Position numbers and translations under genes: made by a program
The notes under the pieces: model-generated
Told to the model about the DNA's origin: nothing
The model's input: the letters and a program-made list of their open reading frames with translations, nothing else
Databases searched by the model: none
In this document: positions 1 through 5,541 of the stretch, in pieces
How the letters are laid out: every line of letters starts with the position of its first letter
Numbering within the stretch: position 1 is the first letter of the stretch
Assembly (NCBI GenBank): GCA_024642605.1
Contig: JAHEAT010000062.1
Location: forward strand, 1 to 5,541
Length of the DNA: 5,541 nt
Origin: Microbacteriaceae bacterium
GTDB lineage: Bacteria; Actinomycetota; Actinomycetes; Actinomycetales; Microbacteriaceae
Direction of reading: 5' to 3'

Positions 1-1027
1 CGCTGGCTTGCCAGACACCAAGACGATGTCTACCGAAATGGGCGGCGTCAAAGCCGAGGGCGACATGACCATTGAAGAACTCGAAGTCGCCAACCCTTAC
101 TGGGGTCAGCCAGAGGTTCACGACATCAACCGTCGCTGGCGCAAAATCATCGACTCTTACAACGACCGAGCGATGGCCGCCGAAGCGTGGATTTCAGGCC
201 CGCTCGAGCGCATGGCCCGCTGGGTTCGCCCCGACGAGTACAACCAGACTTTCAACTTCGGTTACATGTTTGCCGGTTGGACGAAGGAAGCTCAGATTAA
301 GAGCATCGAGGATTCTTTCGAGGCGTTCGGCGCTGTGGGCGCTCCATCTACCTGGGTGCTTTCGAACCACGACACCATTCGCCACGTAACTCGTTACGGC
401 ATGGCCGGCGACCTTCCGCAAGGCGATGGCATCGGGCCAGACTACGCGCAGCCAGATGAGGCCGTTGGTTTGCGCAAAGGGCGCGCCAACACCGCTTTCA
501 TGCTGGGCCTACCCGGTGGTGCTTACATCTATCAGGGCGAAGAGCTCGGTCTTCCTGAGCACACCACTCTCGAAGGCAAGTATCGCCAAGACCCAACCTA
601 CTTTCGCACCAAGGGTAAGCGTGTCGGTCGCGACGGATGCCGCGTGCCACTGCCTTGGGAGGCCGGCGCGAACGAATCAAACGGTTTCTCTGAAACTGGA
701 AAAGCTTGGCTGCCACAGCCGAGCGTTTACAAAACTTACGCTCGCGACACGCAGCGCGGAGTTGCCGGTTCGACTCTCGAGCTCTACAAGCGCCTGCTGA
801 AAGAACGCAAAGAGCAGAACCTAGGCGGCGGCGATTTCCGCTGGGCTCCTGAGTTCACCGACGAGCAGTCTCTTGCATACATCAACAACGGTGTTGCAGT
901 TATTGCAAACTTTGGCCCCGAGCCGGTGCAACTTCCAGCCGGTGAGGTTTTGGTTACAACCCAGGTTGACCTAACAGCAGATCACCAGCTCGAACACGAC
1001 CAGGTTGTCTGGATCAAACTGTCGTAA
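1..1027 (+). CDS. GH13 alpha-glucosidase, C-terminal part (5' end outside window)
   Basis: This is the C-terminal portion of a glycoside hydrolase family 13 enzyme, probably a cytoplasmic alpha-glucosidase that releases glucose from the non-reducing end of short alpha-glucans or disaccharides. The reading frame is open from base 2 (Ala-Gly-Leu-Pro-Asp...) with no stop upstream, so the TTG at position 8 is an internal Leu codon and not a start. The first half of the TIM barrel, including conserved region I and the Asp nucleophile, lies before the window. Visible here are the canonical motif NPYWGQPEVHDI, the acid/base Glu in AAEAW (GAA at 182-184), the family-typical WVRPDEYNQTFNF, the transition-state-stabilising Asp in WVLSNHD (GAC at 371-373), then YQGEELGLPEH and the C-terminal beta domain ending in VVWIKLS. 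The C-terminal region aligns end to end with the next gene at roughly 55-60% identity by eye, so the two are tandem paralogs. The stop TAA overlaps the next ATG by one base. Family is secure; exact substrate is inferred. Confidence 0.93.
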   Translation, partial: AGLPDTKTMSTEMGGVKAEGDMTIEELEVANPYWGQPEVHDINRRWRKIIDSYNDRAMAAEAWISGPLERMARWVRPDEYNQTFNFGYMFAGWTKEAQIKSIEDSFEAFGAVGAPSTWVLSNHDTIRHVTRYGMAGDLPQGDGIGPDYAQPDEAVGLRKGRANTAFMLGLPGGAYIYQGEELGLPEHTTLEGKYRQDPTYFRTKGKRVGRDGCRVPLPWEAGANESNGFSETGKAWLPQPSVYKTYARDTQRGVAGSTLELYKRLLKERKEQNLGGGDFRWAPEFTDEQSLAYINNGVAVIANFGPEPVQLPAGEVLVTTQVDLTADHQLEHDQVVWIKLS

Positions 1028-2709
1028 TGCTCGACGTTTCATCAGCGCCTAAACACGAGGCTCACCAGAGCCAAGAGTGGTGGCGCTCGGCTGTTATCTA
1101 TCAGGTATACCCGCGCTCGTTCGCCGACTCAAACGGCGACGGCATGGGCGACCTGCCCGGCATCACGAGCCGAATGGGTTCGCTCGCTTCACTCGGTATC
1201 GACGCAATCTGGCTTTCGCCGTTTATGCGATCACCTCAGCGCGATGCCGGTTACGACGTGAGTGATTACACCGACGTCGACCCGCTTTTTGGCACGCTGG
1301 CCGACTTCGACGATATGGTTGCGGCGGCACATGCCGCGGGCATCCGAGTTTTAGTCGACCTCGTGCCAAACCACACCTCGAGCGAGCACCGCTGGTTTCA
1401 CGCTGCGTTGCAAGCGAAACCGGGTAGCCCAGAGCGAGCTTTTTATCACTTCAAGGATGGTCGCGGCGAGGCCGGCGAACTACCCCCGAACAACTGGCTA
1501 TCGCTGTTTGGCGGGCCAGCTTGGACTCGCTCGACGAATGCCGACGGAACGCCGGGCCAGTGGTACTGCCACCTGTTCGATTCGTCTCAGCCAGATCTCA
1601 ACTGGGAGAACGAGGCAGTTCAAGCCGAGTTCGAAAACATCCTGCGCTTTTGGCTCGATCGCGGCGTTGACGGTTTCAGAGTTGATCAACCGCACGCCAT
1701 GGGCAAAGCCGAAGGACTGCCAGATCACCCGGATGTCGAACGCGCTGGCGCTGGCTTTATCGAGGGCGAACCTTCGCCACCGATGTGGTTTCAGGAGAGC
1801 GTGCACCCGATTTTCCGCCGCTGGCGGGCGATTTTGGATTCGTACCCCGGCGAGCGCGCGATGTGCGGTGAGGCCTACGTGTTGCCGCTTTCTTTCATGG
1901 CGCTTTGGGTTCGACCCGACGAGTTCAACCAGACTTTCAACTTTCGCTTTCTCGACAGCATGTGGGAAGCCGAAAACATTTTCAGTTCGATCAACGAATC
2001 TTTTGCAGCATTCGACGGCGTCGGCGCTCCATCGACTTGGGTGCTTTCAAACCACGACGTGATTCGTCACTCATCGAGAATGGGCGGGCTCAAGGGCCGC
2101 CCGACTGCATCAGACGGCGTTGGCCCCAACGATACTCAGCCAGATCGTGAGCTCGGATTGCGGAGGGCGCGAGCGGCCACACTGTTCACCCTCGCCTTGC
2201 CTGGTTCGATGTATGTATATCAGGGCGAAGAACTTGGGCTGCCAGAGCACACCACTCTGGCCGACGAGTTTCGACAAGACCCCACCTTCTTTCGCACTTC
2301 TGGCACGCGAGTTGGCCGCGACGGGTGTCGAGTGCCGCTGCCTTGGCAAGCAGGAGTCGGCGACTCAAACGGCTTCAACTCCACCGGTAAGGCCTGGTTG
2401 CCGCAGCCGGCCATTTACAAGCATTACTCACGCGACCTGCAAGAGGGCGTGACCGGTTCTACCCTCGAGCTTTACAAACTTGCAATTCGTTTGCGGCGCG
2501 AGCTGCAACTCGGAGACGGCTCTTTTGAGTGGATTGCAGAGTTTACAAGCGAGCGAGCACTCGGCTTTCGCAACGGAGATCTGGCTGTGATTCACAACTT
2601 TAGCGACGAAGCTATAGCTCTGCCGGCAGGCGAGATTGTTGCGCAAAGCGAAATAGGCGGTAGCCTCACCCTTGAGCCTCACACTACGGTTTGGCTCAAA
2701 ACCAAATAA
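1027..2709 (+). CDS. GH13 alpha-glucosidase (oligo-1,6-glucosidase-type), complete
   Basis: Complete 560-residue GH13 enzyme, a normal length for alpha-glucosidases and oligo-1,6-glucosidases; no signal peptide, so it should act in the cytoplasm on imported sugars. Visible features in order: YQVYPRSF (25-32); a calcium-loop-like DSNGDGMGD (34-42); region I DLVPNH (111-116); region V QPDLN (188-192), the signature of the oligo-1,6-glucosidase group; region II GFRVD with nucleophile D220; region III GEAY with acid/base E282; region IV SNHD with D344; YQGEELGLPEH (398-408); and a C-terminal beta domain. All three catalytic carboxylates are present, so it should be active. The residues after the nucleophile are Gln221-Pro222, where family members usually have Val/Ala/Thr then Ala, and the stretch PMWFQESVHPI departs from the canonical PYWxQxEVHxI seen in the upstream paralog. 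The ATG shares its A with the upstream stop (TAATG) and has no clear Shine-Dalgarno, which suggests translational coupling. Trehalose synthase or sucrose-acting relatives are less likely alternatives. Confidence 0.95.
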   Translation: MLDVSSAPKHEAHQSQEWWRSAVIYQVYPRSFADSNGDGMGDLPGITSRMGSLASLGIDAIWLSPFMRSPQRDAGYDVSDYTDVDPLFGTLADFDDMVAAAHAAGIRVLVDLVPNHTSSEHRWFHAALQAKPGSPERAFYHFKDGRGEAGELPPNNWLSLFGGPAWTRSTNADGTPGQWYCHLFDSSQPDLNWENEAVQAEFENILRFWLDRGVDGFRVDQPHAMGKAEGLPDHPDVERAGAGFIEGEPSPPMWFQESVHPIFRRWRAILDSYPGERAMCGEAYVLPLSFMALWVRPDEFNQTFNFRFLDSMWEAENIFSSINESFAAFDGVGAPSTWVLSNHDVIRHSSRMGGLKGRPTASDGVGPNDTQPDRELGLRRARAATLFTLALPGSMYVYQGEELGLPEHTTLADEFRQDPTFFRTSGTRVGRDGCRVPLPWQAGVGDSNGFNSTGKAWLPQPAIYKHYSRDLQEGVTGSTLELYKLAIRLRRELQLGDGSFEWIAEFTSERALGFRNGDLAVIHNFSDEAIALPAGEIVAQSEIGGSLTLEPHTTVWLKTK

Positions 2710-2715
2710 GGGGAA
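2708..2715 (+). promoter_or_regulatory. Strong ribosome binding site of the heliorhodopsin gene
   Basis: AAGGGGAA lies 5 bases before the ATG at 2721 and overlaps the last two bases of the preceding stop codon TAA. It decides the start: the in-frame GTG-type option at 2691 would lie within the upstream gene, lacks such a site, and would add ten residues not expected in the family. Confidence 0.75.
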
Positions 2716-2720
2716 CACCC

Positions 2721-3527
2721 ATGGCAACAAAGGTTTACGACACGAACCAGCAGATCAAACGCTTGCGCAGCTACAACATCGTCGCCGGAATCCTGCACCT
2801 CGTGCAGGCAATCGCGTTCGGTTCGGTGCTGGGCTCACTAAAAAGCCAAGTGCTTTTTCCGGTAACCGCCGATTACATGGCTGGCCCTCCCGGGTCTGGC
2901 TTAACCGAACACGTCACCGTGTTTTCAATCAACCTCGGATACGGCGTGGTGGCCTTTCTGGCGCTTTCGGCCCTGTTCCACTTCCTGATCTCGTCGACCT
3001 GGTTTTACCAGCGCTATGCAGCAGGCCTCAAACTAAACCACAACTACTTCAGATGGGTTGAGTATTCGCTCAGTTCATCGGTGATGATTTGGCTCATCTC
3101 GCAGCTCTGTGGGCTAAGCGACATCGGCGCACTTTTTGCAATCTTCGGTGTCAACGCATCGATGATTTTGTTTGGCGCACTGCAAGAAAAGTACGAGAAG
3201 CCAGGGAGCAAAGGTTTCTTGCCGTTCATCATGGGCTCGATGACCGGTGTTGTGCCCTGGATTGTGATTTTTATTTACACCTTGCAGCCGGGCGGAAGCC
3301 ACAAGGCAGAGGTTCCGGGTTTTGTTATCGGAATCATCGTTTCGCTGTTCATTTTCTTCAACACTTTTGCGATTAACCAGGCTCTTCAGTACCGCCAGGT
3401 TGGCAAGTGGGCAAACTACCTTCGCGGCGAGCGCGCCTACATCACGCTGAGCCTCGTGGCTAAGTCGCTACTCGCTTGGCAGGTGTTCTCGGGGGCAATC
3501 GTGCCCGTGCTTACCGGCACAAACTGA
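2721..3527 (+). CDS. Heliorhodopsin (HeR), retinal-binding seven-helix photoreceptor
   Basis: A 268-residue seven-helix membrane protein recognised as a heliorhodopsin by its near-invariant family motifs: GPPG in the A-B loop (55-58), ALFHF (84-88), FRWVEYSLSSSVMI (110-123), IFGVNASMILFG (141-152), LQEKY (154-158), and NYLRGERAYI (232-241) running into LSLVAKS (243-249). K248 (AAG at 3462-3464) is the predicted retinal Schiff-base lysine and E114 (GAG at 3060-3062) the counterion, matching K241 and E107 of the reference protein 48C12. H26, H87 and S244 match its conserved H23, H80 and S237. Approximate helices: A 14-38, B 66-91, C 109-130, D 134-153, E 166-189, F 198-221, G 238-262. Basic residues cluster in the N-terminus and the B-C, D-E and F-G loops, so the positive-inside rule puts the N-terminus in the cytoplasm, the inverted topology typical of this family. 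Heliorhodopsins have slow photocycles and most show no ion pumping; the role is unsettled. It lies 11 bases after an alpha-glucosidase gene and is probably co-transcribed with it. Confidence 0.97.
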   Translation: MATKVYDTNQQIKRLRSYNIVAGILHLVQAIAFGSVLGSLKSQVLFPVTADYMAGPPGSGLTEHVTVFSINLGYGVVAFLALSALFHFLISSTWFYQRYAAGLKLNHNYFRWVEYSLSSSVMIWLISQLCGLSDIGALFAIFGVNASMILFGALQEKYEKPGSKGFLPFIMGSMTGVVPWIVIFIYTLQPGGSHKAEVPGFVIGIIVSLFIFFNTFAINQALQYRQVGKWANYLRGERAYITLSLVAKSLLAWQVFSGAIVPVLTGTN

Positions 3528-3544
3528 AACCTAACGAAAAACCA

Positions 3545-3590
3545 AAACGGTCTGGCCGGGAGCGATTTACGTTCCCCGGCCAGACCGTTT
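3545..3590. terminator. Perfect 16-bp inverted repeat, probable bidirectional terminator
   Basis: Left arm 3545-3560 (AAACGGTCTGGCCGGG) and right arm 3575-3590 are exact reverse complements, separated by a 14-base loop. It lies 17 bases after the heliorhodopsin stop and between two convergent genes. Read on the minus strand, the stem is followed by TTTTGGTTTTTCG, a good U-rich tail, so it should end transcripts of the MMPL gene. On the plus strand only GTTTGGTCT follows, a weaker tail, but the stem is long and GC-rich and probably also stops the glycosidase-heliorhodopsin transcript. Confidence 0.85.
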
Positions 3591-3608
3591 GGTCTAATGC
3601 CTAGTCAG

Positions 3609-3632
3609 ATGCTCGACTTGCAGGCCGAGCAT
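3609..3632. repeat. Small hairpin in the convergent intergenic region
   Basis: ATGCTCG at 3609-3615 and CGAGCAT at 3626-3632 are exact reverse complements, with a 10-base loop that can pair two more bases (CT with AG) inside. There is no U-run directly after it on either strand, so it is not a convincing terminator. It falls in the 3' untranslated region of the MMPL transcript and may be a transcript-end structure or an attenuated terminator. The rest of 3591-3677 holds no gene that can be supported. Confidence 0.4.
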
Positions 3633-3677
3633 TGGTGTCAGTTAGCGACTTTTACTAGTTAGCTTGTTGCGCGATTG

Positions 3678-5541
3678 TTACTCGACGCGCTTGGCCTTGG
3701 CTGGCCACCAGAACTTTTCGCCAGCGATGAAAGCTAGCGCAGGCACAATGACGGTTCGAACCAGCAGGGTGTCTAGCAGCACACCGATGCAAACGATCAC
3801 ACCGATTTGCGCGAGGGCAACCAGGGGTAGAACACCGAGAACGGCAAACACTGCTGCGAGCAAAATACCCGCAGATGTGATTACGCCACCGGTTGAGGCC
3901 AGCGCCTTGATCATGCCTTCTTTGAGGCCGAGTTTCTCGCTCTCCTCTTTCGCGCGGGTGACCAAGAAGATGTTGTAGTCAACACCTAGGGCAACCAGGA
4001 AGAGGAACGAGTAGAGGAACACGCTGAGGTCAAGCGCGGGAAACCCGAAGACACCCACGAAAAGCAACCAGGCTGCACCCATGCTGGCGAAGAACGAACC
4101 AACCACGGTTAGGAGAAGCAGCACTGGGGCCACGAGTGAACGGAGCAACAGGATTAGCACCAAGAAGACCAATGCCAAAATGATCGGGATGATCGTTGAC
4201 TGGTCTTTGGCATAGGCGTTCTTGACGTCAAGGTACTGAGCGTCTTGGCCACCTACCTTGGCATCTGCACCCGATACGGCGTGCACCGCATCGCGGAGTT
4301 TGACGATTGCTGCATAGGCTGCATCGGAGCGACCCTCGGCATCTAGCACTACGTCGATCTTGGTGATTGAGCCATCTGTGATTTCTTTGCCAGCGTTGTC
4401 TGTTGCAATTTTTGCAGACGAGACACCTGCAACGGCTTCAGCCGCGGCAACAACTTCATCGGCATTTGCAGAGTTCGCAATGACGGTTGAAGGAGTTGTG
4501 GTTCCGGCGGGGAATGCCTTGGCTAGGTATTCCTGGCCGACAACAGCTTCAGGCTTCTTGAGGAACTGTTCGGTGGCCGAGAGACCGATTTTGATGCCCG
4601 ATGCCCCAGCGGCAAGGCCACCCAGCATGAGCACACCAATTAGCGCAACTGCGATTGGGCGCTTGCTTACGCCGCGACCCAACTTGGCCCAGAGTCCGGT
4701 TTCAGACTTGTTGACCTTGCCAACCTTCGGGCGAACTGGCCAGAAGATCCAGGTGCCGAAGTTGACCAGCAGCACCGGCAGCACGAACAGAGCACCAACC
4801 ATGGCAACCAGAACACCAGTTGCACAGGCAATGCCGAGCGCGCGGGTTCCTTGCAGGTCGGCGATTGCAAGAGTTGTAAGCGCGAGAATAACTGTTGCGC
4901 CAGAGGCAAAGATCGCCGGGGCAGCGCCAGACCAAGCCTTCTTCATGGCTTCACGTTTGTTCGATTCGCTGAACAGTTCTTCGCGGTAGCGGCTAATAAG
5001 CAGCAATGCGTAGTCGGTTCCGGCACCAAAGACCAGCACTGAAAGAATGCCCGTGACCGAGCCATCGAGATTTGTAATGCCAAACCAACCAGTCACCTTG
5101 GTAGCAAGGTCTCCAGAGATGGCGTCGGCTGCACCAACGGTGAAGAGGGGAATTGCCCACAGAACTGGCGAACGGTAAGTGATGAGAAGAAGGAGCATGA
5201 CCACAAGGGCGGTGGTGCCTAGAAGCGTGAAGTTAGCACCCTTGAATACGCCCGAAACGTCAACCAAGAAGGCTTCTGGGCCGGTGGTCGCGGTTTCCAG
5301 GCCAGCCGGCAGCTCCGATGCCGCTTCGGCACGTAGCTTCGAAATGCGAAGGTCGGCAAGCTGAACGGTGCTGCACTTTGCGCGGGTTCCGTCGGCTGCC
5401 TGCTTTACGGTTTCACAGATAGCTTCGTCGATGATCTTGGTCATCGGAACGGTGATGACGGCAGTCGACTTGTCGTCGCTAACGGTTGCGCCTGGCACAA
5501 CCTTTACTTTTTTGCCATCGATGGTCACTTCGATACTGCTG
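3678..5541 (-). CDS. MMPL/RND-family membrane transporter (5' end outside window)
   Basis: A large inner-membrane transporter of the MMPL branch of the RND superfamily, proton-driven exporters of lipids or hydrophobic compounds. The frame stays open to the right edge (Ser-Ser-Ile-Glu before the GTG at 5528), so that GTG is an internal Val; the first helix and much of the first extracytoplasmic domain are missing. Numbering from that Val gives 616 residues. Residues 1-98 are the end of the first porter domain. Helices then lie near 101-117, 121-138, 157-178, 203-223 and 231-257. A cytoplasmic linker follows, then a helix at 292-312, a second porter domain about 313-445, and five helices from 446 to 600. 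Both halves carry the diagnostic Asp-Tyr pair of the proton relay: GAGTDY (D172) and ALGVDY (D517), each followed by a basic/acidic stretch (RYREEL, RAKEES). The C-terminus FWWPAKAKRVE is typical. Family members have about 700-800 residues. It is convergent to the heliorhodopsin gene, so unlikely to share its regulation. Substrate cannot be told from sequence. Confidence 0.93.
   Translation of the reverse strand, partial: SSIEVTIDGKKVKVVPGATVSDDKSTAVITVPMTKIIDEAICETVKQAADGTRAKCSTVQLADLRISKLRAEAASELPAGLETATTGPEAFLVDVSGVFKGANFTLLGTTALVVMLLLLITYRSPVLWAIPLFTVGAADAISGDLATKVTGWFGITNLDGSVTGILSVLVFGAGTDYALLLISRYREELFSESNKREAMKKAWSGAAPAIFASGATVILALTTLAIADLQGTRALGIACATGVLVAMVGALFVLPVLLVNFGTWIFWPVRPKVGKVNKSETGLWAKLGRGVSKRPIAVALIGVLMLGGLAAGASGIKIGLSATEQFLKKPEAVVGQEYLAKAFPAGTTTPSTVIANSANADEVVAAAEAVAGVSSAKIATDNAGKEITDGSITKIDVVLDAEGRSDAAYAAIVKLRDAVHAVSGADAKVGGQDAQYLDVKNAYAKDQSTIIPIILALVFLVLILLLRSLVAPVLLLLTVVGSFFASMGAAWLLFVGVFGFPALDLSVFLYSFLFLVALGVDYNIFLVTRAKEESEKLGLKEGMIKALASTGGVITSAGILLAAVFAVLGVLPLVALAQIGVIVCIGVLLDTLLVRTVIVPALAFIAGEKFWWPAKAKRVE

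Noticed and set aside
8..10. TTG as the start of the first gene
   Set aside because: The frame is open to the window edge, and the TTG is the Leu of an AGLPD stretch matching AEGLPD in the paralog, so the gene is truncated by the window and does not start here.
1457..2062. Long alternative frame of 201 codons inside the second alpha-glucosidase
   Set aside because: It is a codon-bias shadow of the real gene, rich in Arg/Ser/Thr with no recognisable domain.
2636..2666. Promoter-like TTGTTG and TAGCCT before the heliorhodopsin gene
   Set aside because: The spacing of 19 bases is too long and the -10 match is poor; the close packing favours co-transcription with the upstream genes.
2691..2720. 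Upstream in-frame start that would add ten residues to the heliorhodopsin
   Set aside because: It lies inside the alpha-glucosidase gene, and the strong AAGGGGAA site 5 bases before 2721 fits the ATG there; the family starts with a short hydrophilic N-terminus like MATKVYD.
4360..4989. Long plus-strand open frame of 209 codons opposite the MMPL gene
   Set aside because: Its product is Ala/Thr/Ser-rich low complexity without recognisable motifs, as expected for the antisense of a helix-rich membrane gene; the minus-strand frame carries clear family motifs.

Overview
The window looks like a piece of an actinobacterial chromosome. The probable source is a planktonic freshwater member of the Microbacteriaceae or a relative. 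This rests on the style of the GH13 alpha-glucosidases, a heliorhodopsin in a monoderm-type gene set, an MMPL-family exporter, moderately high GC and dense gene packing. The genus cannot be fixed from the sequence alone.

Layout: positions 1-3527 hold a tight three-gene plus-strand unit. It starts with the C-terminal part of a GH13 alpha-glucosidase whose 5' end lies outside the window. A complete 560-residue GH13 alpha-glucosidase paralog follows, its ATG sharing one base with the previous stop (TAATG). After an 11-base gap that carries a strong Shine-Dalgarno sequence comes a complete 268-residue heliorhodopsin. Positions 3528-3677 are a convergent intergenic region with a perfect 16-bp inverted repeat, probably a terminator, and a second smaller hairpin. 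Positions 3678-5541 hold, on the minus strand, an MMPL/RND-type membrane transporter that runs off the right edge, so its N-terminus is missing.

The most notable point is the linkage. A heliorhodopsin, a retinal-binding membrane photoreceptor family of unsettled function, sits as the last gene of what looks like an alpha-glucoside/maltooligosaccharide breakdown operon. The two glycosidases would release glucose from imported alpha-glucosides in the cytoplasm. The heliorhodopsin would be made from the same transcript, which suggests (inference) a link between light sensing and sugar use. The two glycosidases are tandem paralogs, and the second has unusual residues next to its catalytic nucleophile, suggesting divided substrate preference. 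The MMPL gene is convergent and seems functionally separate.
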